This document shows positions 1 to 6,490 of a stretch of 13,905 bases of DNA, in pieces. Position numbers and translations under genes: made by a program. The notes under the pieces are model-generated. The model ran no database searches. It saw nothing but the letters and a program-made list of their open reading frames with translations, and was not told the DNA's origin. This DNA is from Brevibacterium picturae. Lineage in GTDB: Bacteria > Actinomycetota > Actinomycetes > Actinomycetales > Brevibacteriaceae. The DNA lies in NCBI RefSeq assembly GCF_030453725.1, contig NZ_JAKDJU010000080.1, forward strand, positions 1-13,905. Direction: 5' to 3'. Numbering within the stretch: the stretch's first letter is position 1; every line of letters begins with the position of its first letter.

Positions 1-596
1 TGCGAGGCGGTGAGTGTCAACAGCGGTGTCACGCGCAGAGAATGCCACATCAGCACCATGAGGATGAGGGGGACGATCGCGATGGCCAGCGCCGCGCCTC
101 GCCATCCGGCAGCCGCCGCCAGCATCGGGAAGGCCAGGCTCGCCGTCAGCTGACTGGCCTGAACTCCGGACTGCTTGACCCCCACCCAACCGATCCGCTT
201 CGTGACCGGCACACGCTCGAGAAGGACCCGATTGGTGACGCCGTTGGGGAAGGATTGGGCGATGCCCGAGATGCCTGCGGCGACGAGCAGCATCCAAAAA
301 CCTGCAGGGACTGCGACCAGCGCCATCGCTGCTGCGGCGAGCACGAAGACCAGCGTCATCAGAGACACGTCGGAGTGCCTGTCCGCCACCCGCCCCAGGG
401 TCGCATTGCCGATGGCTGCGCAGGCGAAACAGACAGTGGCCAACAAACCGAACTGGGCTTCCGAGATGCCCAGGTCGACGATGATCGAGTCGCTGACAGC
501 GCTGAGTCCGTAGAGCAGGAGCGGCCCTGAGCCGACAGCACCCAACAGGACCGTCAGAAGGCCTCGTCCCGGTGCCCCTTGCTCTCTCCTGTTCAC
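1..596 (-). CDS. MFS transporter, N-terminal part (cut by window edge)
   Basis: A GTG start at 596-594 opens a frame that stays open to the window edge, giving about 198 residues. A GAGGAGAG ribosome-binding site at 603-610 sits 6 nt upstream. The product is strongly hydrophobic, with about six membrane segments. It carries the MFS loop 2-3 signature region (GNATLGRVADRHSD) after the second segment, and a later loop with NGVTNRVLLERVP. This resembles the N-terminal half of a major facilitator superfamily permease, and the substrate cannot be told. It lies 164 bp downstream of the M56 peptidase gene in the same direction, so read-through is possible, but the gap is long enough for its own promoter. 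The C-terminal half is outside the window. Confidence 0.85.
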   Translation of the reverse strand, partial: MNRREQGAPGRGLLTVLLGAVGSGPLLLYGLSAVSDSIIVDLGISEAQFGLLATVCFACAAIGNATLGRVADRHSDVSLMTLVFVLAAAAMALVAVPAGFWMLLVAAGISGIAQSFPNGVTNRVLLERVPVTKRIGWVGVKQSGVQASQLTASLAFPMLAAAAGWRGAALAIAIVPLILMVLMWHSLRVTPLLTLTAS

Positions 597-760
597 CCGT
601 CACTCTCCTCGCGCTCCACTCCAGCATGGTAGTCCTCGGCTCGGCTGCGGTGGAATGAGTCCGGCTGGTGACCACGGCGTGCAGCACGTGGACAAGGCGC
701 GGATCTGGTTCGACAGCGTCGGCCCGTCCGTGCGCAGCCAGTGCACCGACAGTGCTTGGG
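597..760. other. Intergenic gap with CAGTG-rich motif shared with 8534-8656
   Basis: No convincing gene is seen here. The part next to the M56 stop codon contains GTCCGT (726-731), two CAGTG copies and the 12-mer CCGACAGTGCTT (746-757). The same 12-mer recurs at 8624-8635 in the only other long gap of the window. The remainder is presumably leader and promoter for the MFS gene on the minus strand, but I cannot name -35/-10 boxes with confidence. Confidence 0.4.
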
Positions 761-1747
761 TCAGGGCATGACGCAACCGGTGGCCAGGACCGTGGCGTAG
801 GAGTAGAACACCGAGGAGAAGACCGTGACGAAAGCGGCGAGCACACTGGCGAGTGCCATGACGGGCAGCACCCCGGACGCCATGTCAGCGGGTGAGACCA
901 ATTGCCGGATCCGGTCGGGTCCGGCGATGTTGAGGGCATAGGATCCGCTGAGGTGGCCGGTCACGTCCGTGGGCTGCCCGATCTTGAGCAGGGCGCTGGC
1001 CAGAGCCGGAGTTCCCGCGGTTCGTCGTGCACGGTCGTCGGCGGCGATCTCAAGGTAGAGGGGAATGGAGGCGGCCACCTCGGCGAACAGGGGAATGAAC
1101 GACAGCGGCCGCACGAACGTGTCGACGATCGCCATGATCCGATGATGCCCGCCCTCGACATGGGCTCTTTCGTGTTCGAGCACGGCGGTGAGCTCGTCCT
1201 TCTCCAGGCTCGAGCACAGCGCCTGGGAGACGACCACACCCCCGTACTTATGCGGCAGCGAGAAGGCGAAGGGAGTCTCCTGGTCGAGGACGTTCAGCGA
1301 CCGGCCATTGATATCGGCGACTGTCGAGCCGCGCAGCAGCCGCGCCGCAGCGGAGGAGTTCTCCCGGCGACGTCGTGCGCGCTGGCGAAGACCCCACACG
1401 ACGGAGAAGACGGAGACCACGAGTGGGAAGACGAGGAAGACGACGACCGGGATCAGGGTTTCGACTCGTGCGAGGTCCGGGAACGGACTGGCCGCGATGA
1501 GGCAGCGCGAACAGACGTCCGCGAGAGGAACCGGCAGCACGTCAGGACCTTGGAACAGTGAGGCGGCCAGCAGGCTCAGTGCGACCACGACCGCCCACCA
1601 CATCAGGGGCACGGACAGGAGCCCGAACACAGCGAGTCGCGGTGCTCGCATGAGAACCGGGGCAGCCGTCCTCACAAGAAAGGGACCGATCCAGGTGATG
1701 AGGGCGAACAGTGCGGCCGCACCCGCGCCGATGAGCAGCAGACTCAT
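761..1747 (-). CDS. M56-family (BlaR1-like) membrane zinc metallopeptidase
   Basis: This 328-residue membrane protein belongs to the M56/BlaR1 type, whose members act as intramembrane-anchored proteases that relieve repression by a BlaI-type partner. The zinc site is visible: HERAH at residues 192-196 (HExxH) and EIAADD at 233-238, supplying the likely third ligand Glu233. Predicted membrane segments lie near 2-24, 38-64, 97-120 and 291-320, with further hydrophobic stretches near 205-230. The protein ends shortly after the last segment, so it lacks the penicillin-binding sensor domain of true BlaR1. A CSRC pair (Cys79, Cys82) lies in the loop between segments 2 and 3, which is extracellular in BlaR1 topology. 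The start overlaps the repressor stop by 4 bp (ATGA), so the two are surely co-transcribed. The signal sensed is unknown. Confidence 0.88.
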   Translation of the reverse strand: MSLLLIGAGAAALFALITWIGPFLVRTAAPVLMRAPRLAVFGLLSVPLMWWAVVVALSLLAASLFQGPDVLPVPLADVCSRCLIAASPFPDLARVETLIPVVVFLVFPLVVSVFSVVWGLRQRARRRRENSSAAARLLRGSTVADINGRSLNVLDQETPFAFSLPHKYGGVVVSQALCSSLEKDELTAVLEHERAHVEGGHHRIMAIVDTFVRPLSFIPLFAEVAASIPLYLEIAADDRARRTAGTPALASALLKIGQPTDVTGHLSGSYALNIAGPDRIRQLVSPADMASGVLPVMALASVLAAFVTVFSSVFYSYATVLATGCVMP

Positions 1748-2133
1748 CCGTGCTCATCCTTGGAGTTGAGGTAGCTGCGCAGGAGTTCGATGTCCTCGGC
1801 GCCGATGCCGTCGACGAAGTGCAGGATCGATGCCGCCCGGTCTCCCCCGTTGACCAGTGCTTTCTGCATGAGTGTCGCGGCGTGCTCTTCGCGGCTGATA
1901 TTCGGGGTGTGGAGGACTGATCGGCCCTGACGTTCACGTTGGACCAGGTGCTTGCGTTCAAGATTGGTCAGCACTGTCGCGATCGTCGTATAGGCGGGAA
2001 CGTTGTCCGAGGCTTCGATGATCTGCCTGACCGTCAACGGCCCCTCGTCCCACAGCAGGTCCATGACCTGCTGTTCGAGCGCGCCGAGGCGGATCGGCGA
2101 TGATTTCTCGGTCGCGGCCGATTCCGATGTCAT
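1744..2133 (-). CDS. BlaI/MecI/CopY-type transcriptional repressor
   Basis: The product has 129 residues, the usual size of this family. It holds an N-terminal winged helix (about 14-80): LGALEQQVMDLLW, then a recognition-helix region YTTIATVLTNLERK (49-61) and a wing around RERQGR. A C-terminal helical dimerisation and cleavage region follows (about 85-129). Family members repress as dimers on TACTA/TAGTA-like palindromes and are inactivated through a partner M56 protease, which here is the next gene. The gene overlaps both neighbours by 4 bp. Three TACTA-N7-TAGTA sites in the window (2671-2687, 2688-2704, 4824-4840) are its likely operators, implying autoregulation and control of both DsbA units. 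The targets make a classical beta-lactamase regulator unlikely. Confidence 0.92.
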   Translation of the reverse strand: MTSESAATEKSSPIRLGALEQQVMDLLWDEGPLTVRQIIEASDNVPAYTTIATVLTNLERKHLVQRERQGRSVLHTPNISREEHAATLMQKALVNGGDRAASILHFVDGIGAEDIELLRSYLNSKDEHG

Positions 2134-2636
2134 GGCAGACGGCTCCTTTCACGAGTGGGCACCGGGCAGGAGAACTGCCCCTTGAGACGGACGACCACCG
2201 CGACCAGCAGCAGGACGACCGACAGGACCGCCAGCACGGGCTGAAGCGGTGCGAAGTATGTGAGAGCCCCAGTGTAACCGAGCACGACGAGCGCGATCTT
2301 ATTGCACACCGGGCAGCCGACGGCGAACCAGCCGAGCATGCCGCCGACGGTGCCGAACGTACCCCCGCGAGGTTCGGAGCTCGTCGCGCGAGCGCCGGGC
2401 TCGCGGACATAGGTGGCGATGAGCACGCCCAGGAGGACCGACATGAGAATCCAGACCGGATAGTCCCACCACACGGGTGGAATGTCTCTGGAGAAGAAGG
2501 AATTGGGGATGAGCACCGTGGACATTCCGATGATGAACACGGAGGCGCCGGCGGTCGCAATGGCGACGAGGATGCGGCGGGTGTTCCACATGCGAAGCGC
2601 CCGGGTCGCGTCGGAGAGATATGAGAACAGCACCAT
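2130..2636 (-). CDS. Small multi-pass membrane protein with GCPVC motif
   Basis: This 168-residue protein is the first gene of the repressor operon. It has about four membrane segments (near 21-43, 58-76, 96-120 and 125-150). A GCPVCNK motif (Cys108, Cys111) sits at the start of or inside the third segment, followed by GYTGALTYFAPLQP. A third cysteine (Cys157) lies in the charged C-terminal tail. I do not recognise a named family with certainty. The CxxC and the company of DsbA and CcdA proteins suggest a redox-active or metal-binding membrane component, which is inference. The ATG at 2636 is preceded by AAGAAGGGA (complement of 2639-2647), and the stop overlaps the repressor start by 4 bp. 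Its transcript should start within or next to the double palindrome at 2671-2704. Confidence 0.85.
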   Translation of the reverse strand: MVLFSYLSDATRALRMWNTRRILVAIATAGASVFIIGMSTVLIPNSFFSRDIPPVWWDYPVWILMSVLLGVLIATYVREPGARATSSEPRGGTFGTVGGMLGWFAVGCPVCNKIALVVLGYTGALTYFAPLQPVLAVLSVVLLLVAVVVRLKGQFSCPVPTRERSRLP

Positions 2637-2670
2637 GGTCCCTTCTTTGCGCAGCGTCGTACAGTCTGTT

Positions 2671-2704
2671 TACTATGGGAGTTAGTATACTATGCCAGAT
2701 AGTA
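2671..2704. promoter_or_regulatory. Double operator: two abutting TACTA-N7-TAGTA palindromes
   Basis: Two perfect 17-bp palindromes lie head to tail: TACTA-TGGGAGT-TAGTA (2671-2687) and TACTA-TGCCAGA-TAGTA (2688-2704). They share a further symmetry around AGTATACT (2684-2691), and the outer arms TTTACTAT/ATAGTAAA (2669-2706) match perfectly. The half-site TACTA and its spacing are close to known BlaI/MecI operators. The block sits in the spacer of the divergent repressor and DsbA operons. It overlaps a TATACT that could serve as -10 on either strand, so binding should repress both directions. Confidence 0.85.
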
Positions 2705-2765
2705 AAGTTCCATCATGCGTTGCCTCGGCTGCGCTCTGATCCGACTCTCCCGACCCGACTTCCTC

Positions 2766-2771
2766 AGGAGG
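2766..2771 (+). promoter_or_regulatory. Ribosome-binding site fixing the GTG start at 2777
   Basis: AGGAGG stands 5 nt before the GTG at 2777. The frame is open back to an ATG at 2621, but that start would lie upstream of the operator and inside the divergent gene, so the GTG is preferred. Confidence 0.8.
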
Positions 2772-2776
2772 TTCCC

Positions 2777-3511
2777 GTGTTCCGTTCTGCTCGCGGCCCC
2801 ATGGTGTGGCTCGTGCCCTTGGCTGTCATCATCCTCGCTGCGGTGCTCATCGGCGTGGTCATCGTCAACCAGGGCCCGTCCGAGGACAGCGCGAACGCGC
2901 ATTCGCAGAGCGAGTCGGGATCCGGCAGCGAGTCCGAATCCGGCACCGAGGAGGTCGATCTGTCGTTCGTCGAGCACAGGGTCGAGGGCGACAGTCACGC
3001 GCTCGGCGAGGTCGATGCCCCGGTGACTCTCGTGATGTTCTCCGACTATCAGTGCCCGTACTGCGCATCCTGGAATGAGGAGACGATGCCGGCCATGATG
3101 GATTACGTGGACAAGGGCGATCTGCGGATCGAGATGCGCGATCTCGCTGTCTTCGGCGAGGAGTCCGAGAGGGCGGCTCGCGCAGCCTATGCCGCCGGCC
3201 TCCAGGGAAAGTACTGGGAATTCCACAATGCCATGTTCGACGGCGGCGAGCATCCCCCGAAATCCGAGCTCGACGACGACTCGCTGGTGTCCGCGGCCGA
3301 GGACCTCGGCCTCGACCCCACGAAATTCAAGGGTGATATGAACTCGGTCGACGCCCACGAAGAGTTCGACGCCACGGCCCAAGAGGGCTACTCGCTGGGC
3401 GTGGCCAGCACCCCGACATTCGTCATCGGCGGCAAACCCCTCGTGGGTGCGCAGCCGACCAAGGCATTCGTCGGCGCCGTCGACGATGCCCTCGCCGAGG
3501 CGGAAGGGTAA
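2777..3511 (+). CDS. Membrane-anchored DsbA-like thioredoxin-fold protein (copy 1)
   Basis: This is a 244-residue thiol-disulfide oxidoreductase of the DsbA/Thioredoxin_4 type. A short positive N-terminus and one membrane segment (about 11-30) anchor it. A Ser/Glu-rich linker (about 34-60) follows, then the catalytic domain on the outer face. The active site is CPYC (Cys93-Cys96) in SDYQCPYCASW, and the cis-proline loop is STPT (Pro213). The CPYC dipeptide suits an oxidase or isomerase role on exported proteins. The first gene of its unit, it is divergent from the repressor operon and begins 72 bp past the double operator. The next lipoprotein gene starts 6 nt after its stop. By eye it is more than half identical to the protein at 4857-5600 over the catalytic domain. 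The substrate is unknown. Confidence 0.9.
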   Translation: MFRSARGPMVWLVPLAVIILAAVLIGVVIVNQGPSEDSANAHSQSESGSGSESESGTEEVDLSFVEHRVEGDSHALGEVDAPVTLVMFSDYQCPYCASWNEETMPAMMDYVDKGDLRIEMRDLAVFGEESERAARAAYAAGLQGKYWEFHNAMFDGGEHPPKSELDDDSLVSAAEDLGLDPTKFKGDMNSVDAHEEFDATAQEGYSLGVASTPTFVIGGKPLVGAQPTKAFVGAVDDALAEAEG

Positions 3512-3517
3512 GGAAGC

Positions 3518-4789
3518 GTGCGACCACGATCCACCGCCTCGGCGGTTCTGCCCCTCATCGTCGCCGTCGTCCTTCCACTCAGCGCCTGCTCGGGGTTCGG
3601 CTCGGGCTCACAGTCGTCCGAACCGAGCACGGCAGGCTCACAAGCTCCGAGCTTCGACTCCGGTGAAGCTGCGAGCGTCGAGTCGGGTGAAGCAGGCAGC
3701 GCTTCCGCTGCGGAACGCACCGTCGACCCCGGCTGGGACGCCCCGGCCCAGGAAGCCGACGGGACATTCCTGTCGATGCACGAGAACGACGACAGCCTCG
3801 AATATCGCGCCGTCGACTCGGGTGGTCAGGTTCTGTGGACGGCACAGCGTCCCCGCGCCTGTTCCGCCTACCTCGTCACCACCACCGACGACGGTCCCAT
3901 CGCAGTCCTCATGGACCAAGGCTCTGCGACAGGCGACTCACTCACACCGACCGCGAGCGGCTATGACCTCACAACCGGCCAGAAACGGTGGGGACCGGTG
4001 GAAACACCCGGAGCAATGCTGGGCAACGGCCTCGTCTTCGCGGGCGCACCGAAGGACTTCATCGGAATCGCCGGGCCCCGCACCGCGCTCGACCCGGCCA
4101 CCGGAGATGTGGCCGCTGTCGAAACTGAGAATGAGAGCGACGACGCCTCGCCGCGGGTGGTCGCGCTGTTCGGTGAGCACCTCATTCGCAGTCAGGACGG
4201 CGACATCGTCGGGGAGGATCTCGACGGGCACAGGCTCTGGACTCGGGCAGCCGAGGACTTCGGTTTGTCTGCCTCCGAGGCCCGGGAGGTTCCCTGGGAG
4301 CCGATCGGTGAAACCCACGCGCTGCTCGGCGATGCCGGCAGCGAGGAGCGAATGCTCATCGACCTGGACTCGGGGGCGAGCGTCGATTCGAATATCTCCG
4401 GGGCCTGGTTCGACTCATCGAGCGAGACCCTGGTCACCGCCGGGTCCGATCTGCTCGGGTTCGACTCCGACGGGACCAAACGCTGGAACACGCCTTTGCC
4501 CGAGAACGCCGAGGTCGCTGCCGTGGGTGCCGGTCTCATCGTCTTCGACTCGGAGAGTGGGAGCCGCTCGTCAAGTGGGAGCGACTCCTCGAGCGGCTAT
4601 GACTCGGATCAAGGGGAGACGGAACAGTCGATCACTGCCAGATCAGCCCGGGACGGAAACCTTGCCGAAGGCGGTACTCCCCTGCTCGAAGCGATCGAAC
4701 GCCTCGGGTCGCCCCACCACATCTCCGAATCCGGCGCCGCGCTCATCGGTGACCCGCAGACACCGCTGTTGGTCACGAGTCGGAGCTGA
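3518..4789 (+). CDS. Lipoprotein with PQQ/beta-propeller-like repeats (copy 1)
   Basis: The product has 423 residues and starts with a lipoprotein signal ending in LSAC (lipid-bearing Cys24). A Ser/Gly/Glu-rich spacer follows to about residue 68. The body holds propeller-like blades of the PQQ or WD40-like kind: GYDLTTGQKRWGPVE (148-162), GEDLDGHRLW, MLIDLDSG and LLGFDSDGTKRWNTPLP (312-328). A Ser/Asp-rich insert (about 344-372) is encoded partly by an 18-bp imperfect tandem repeat at 4556-4591. The only other cysteine is Cys115 in AQRPRAC, a motif shared with the paralogue at 6490-7659. The GTG start has GGAAGGG at 3502-3508 upstream. Position directly behind the DsbA-like gene suggests a surface partner or client. 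No precise function is recognised. Confidence 0.85.
   Translation: MRPRSTASAVLPLIVAVVLPLSACSGFGSGSQSSEPSTAGSQAPSFDSGEAASVESGEAGSASAAERTVDPGWDAPAQEADGTFLSMHENDDSLEYRAVDSGGQVLWTAQRPRACSAYLVTTTDDGPIAVLMDQGSATGDSLTPTASGYDLTTGQKRWGPVETPGAMLGNGLVFAGAPKDFIGIAGPRTALDPATGDVAAVETENESDDASPRVVALFGEHLIRSQDGDIVGEDLDGHRLWTRAAEDFGLSASEAREVPWEPIGETHALLGDAGSEERMLIDLDSGASVDSNISGAWFDSSSETLVTAGSDLLGFDSDGTKRWNTPLPENAEVAAVGAGLIVFDSESGSRSSSGSDSSSGYDSDQGETEQSITARSARDGNLAEGGTPLLEAIERLGSPHHISESGAALIGDPQTPLLVTSRS
4556..4591 (+). repeat. 18-bp imperfect tandem repeat inside the lipoprotein gene
   Basis: Two units (4556-4573 and 4574-4591), both beginning AGTGGGAGC, match at 14 of 18 positions. They encode part of a Ser-rich loop in the propeller-like lipoprotein. 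The paralogue lacks this insert, so it is probably a local expansion. Confidence 0.55.
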
Positions 4790-4823
4790 CGGTGGCAGCG
4801 CCAGACCGCCGTCATCTACACTT

Positions 4824-4840
4824 TACTAAGCCGCATAGTA
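4824..4840. promoter_or_regulatory. Third TACTA-N7-TAGTA operator, before second DsbA gene
   Basis: TACTA-AGCCGCA-TAGTA is a perfect palindrome with the same arms and 7-nt spacer as the two sites at 2671-2704. It lies 5-21 bp upstream of the AGGAG at 4845-4849. A TACACT at 4817-4822 could be the -10 box, which would place the site over the transcription start. This makes the 4857-7659 genes likely targets of the BlaI-type repressor. Confidence 0.8.
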
Positions 4841-4856
4841 ACTCAGGAGTGGTGAT

Positions 4857-5600
4857 ATGCCGAGACACGAAGCGCTCAGGCCCCAATACCGATGGTGGAT
4901 ACCCCTCACGGTCATCGCCATTGCCCTGGCTCTCGTGCTCATGATCCTCCTCATGGATCGCGAGCAGGGCGATGATTCTGACCTCTCGACCTCCGGCAAA
5001 CAGAAGGAACCGGACGTCGTCGTCACCGAGGTCGAGGATCCCGAGCAGAAGGATCTCAGCGACTTCGACACTGACGATGACGATCCCCTGGCCGACGGAC
5101 CGGTGGATGCCCCGGTCACGCTCGTCGTCTTCTCCGACTATCAGTGCCCGTACTGTGCGGCCTGGTCACAGGACACTCTGCCGACAATGCTCGACTACGT
5201 CGACTCCGGTGATCTGCGCATCGAATGGCGCGAGGTCAACGTCTTCGGATCCGCATCCGAACAGGCAGCCGAGGCAGCCTACGCCGCAGCCCTGCAGGAC
5301 AAGCACTGGGAGTTCCACGAGAAGCTGTTCGCCGGAGGCAAACCACGGTCGCCGGAGGAGCTCTCGCCCGAAGCGCTGACCTCCGTGGCCGCCGACATCG
5401 GCCTCGACATGGACCAGTTCGAGGAAGACATGAACTCGTCTGAGACGGCCGAGGCCGTCGATAAGAACGCGGCGATGGGCACCGAACTCGGCGCGTTCTC
5501 GACTCCGACATTCATCCTCGACTCTCAGCCCTACGTCGGGGCCCAGCCCACCAGCGTCTTCGTCGACGCCATCGAAGCGAAACTGGAAGGAGCGAACTGA
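4857..5600 (+). CDS. Membrane-anchored DsbA-like thioredoxin-fold protein (copy 2)
   Basis: This 247-residue paralogue of the protein at 2777-3511 has the same plan. A membrane anchor (about 13-33) is followed by an acidic linker rich in Asp/Glu (about 34-80) and a DsbA/Thioredoxin_4 domain. CPYC is at residues 97-100 within SDYQCPYCAAW, and the cis-proline loop is STPT (Pro217). Shared blocks include VDAPVTLV, GDLRIE, WEFH and VGAQPT. The ATG has AGGAG 7 nt upstream. It opens a three-gene operon, and its stop overlaps the CcdA-like start by one base (TGATG). Pairing with a CcdA-type electron carrier suggests this copy is kept reduced or recycled by cytoplasmic thioredoxin, while copy 1 has no such neighbour. 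Whether it acts as oxidase, isomerase or reductase cannot be told. Confidence 0.9.
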   Translation: MPRHEALRPQYRWWIPLTVIAIALALVLMILLMDREQGDDSDLSTSGKQKEPDVVVTEVEDPEQKDLSDFDTDDDDPLADGPVDAPVTLVVFSDYQCPYCAAWSQDTLPTMLDYVDSGDLRIEWREVNVFGSASEQAAEAAYAAALQDKHWEFHEKLFAGGKPRSPEELSPEALTSVAADIGLDMDQFEEDMNSSETAEAVDKNAAMGTELGAFSTPTFILDSQPYVGAQPTSVFVDAIEAKLEGAN

Positions 5601-6490
5601 TGGACATCGGATTGCTCAGCGCCTTCATCGGCGGCGTCCTCGCTCTGCTCAGCCCCTGCGCGGCCCTGCTGCTGCCGGCCTTCTTCGGCTCCACAGTCGG
5701 GGTCGGGTCACGACTGCTGCTCCACGGCGGCATCTTCTACGTAGGAATGCTGCTCGTCCTCATCCCTTTGGGAATGGGGGCAGGAACCCTGGGAGCGCTC
5801 TTCACCGCCTATCGGGGCACCATCGTCCTCGTCGCCTCGGCGATCCTCATCATTCTCGGCATCGTTCAGTTCTTCGGCTTCGGCTTCGACCCCGCCAAGG
5901 CGCTGCCCGGCGCCGACGCCATGAGGTCCAAGTCCGCCACGGCGACGGGAGCGACGAAGACATTCCTCCTCGGCGCCACGAGCGGGATCGCCGGAGTCTG
6001 CTCCGGGCCCATCCTCGGCGCGGTCCTGACTCTGGCGGCCACACGCGGCAGTGTGTTCCTCGGCGGCGTGATGCTCGCGATCTACGGGGCCGGAATGGTC
6101 GTGCCTCTGTTCATCATCGCGGCTCTGTGGTCGCGGATGGGACCGCGGGCACGGGCAGTCATGCGCGGTGGTTCGGTCACGCTGTTCGGCCGCCGACTGC
6201 CCGTCGTCTCGATGGTCACCGGGGCGCTGATGATCCTCATCGGCATCGTGTTCTGGATGACCAACGGCCTGGTCTCGGCTCCATCGCTGGTCTCGACGTC
6301 CACCCTCGCCCATATTCAGGAATGGGCGAGCTCCTGGACGACGACGACGATCGACATCCTCGTCGTCTGCCTACTGGCTCTCATCGCGATCGCCTGGTGG
6401 TTCCGTCATGAACGCCGTCGCAACCAGGACAGGCCGGACAAGGACAGGCGGGACCAAGACACACAGACCAGAGACGAGCCGAGGCACTGA
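5600..6490 (+). CDS. CcdA/DsbD-type transmembrane thiol-electron transporter
   Basis: This 296-residue polytopic protein of the CcdA/DsbD transmembrane family moves reducing equivalents from cytoplasmic thioredoxin to thiol proteins outside. The paired cysteines expected in the membrane are present: LLSPCAALLLPA (Cys20) in the first segment and AGVCSGPILG (Cys134) in the fourth. I count about six or seven membrane segments. The C-terminal tail after about residue 270 is very charged (RRRNQDRPDKDRRDQD) and probably cytoplasmic. AAGGAG (5587-5592) precedes the ATG, which overlaps the DsbA stop, and the next gene again starts in a TGATG overlap. CcdA is also used in cytochrome c maturation, but no cytochrome genes are present, and both flanking genes point to a dedicated thiol relay. 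Confidence 0.88.
   Translation: MDIGLLSAFIGGVLALLSPCAALLLPAFFGSTVGVGSRLLLHGGIFYVGMLLVLIPLGMGAGTLGALFTAYRGTIVLVASAILIILGIVQFFGFGFDPAKALPGADAMRSKSATATGATKTFLLGATSGIAGVCSGPILGAVLTLAATRGSVFLGGVMLAIYGAGMVVPLFIIAALWSRMGPRARAVMRGGSVTLFGRRLPVVSMVTGALMILIGIVFWMTNGLVSAPSLVSTSTLAHIQEWASSWTTTTIDILVVCLLALIAIAWWFRHERRRNQDRPDKDRRDQDTQTRDEPRH

Noticed and set aside
761..2133. A classical beta-lactam resistance regulator pair (BlaR1-BlaI)
   Set aside because: The M56 protein has no penicillin-binding sensor domain, and no beta-lactamase or PBP gene lies under the matching operators.
2621..2776. N-terminal extension of the first DsbA-like protein to the ATG at 2621
   Set aside because: It would run through the double operator and into the divergent gene, has no ribosome-binding site, and an AGGAGG precedes the GTG at 2777.
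3447..4829. A 460-codon plus-strand frame overlapping the first lipoprotein gene
   Set aside because: It is rich in Ser, Arg and Pro without domains, and the other frame has a clean lipoprotein signal and propeller motifs. Frame shadow.
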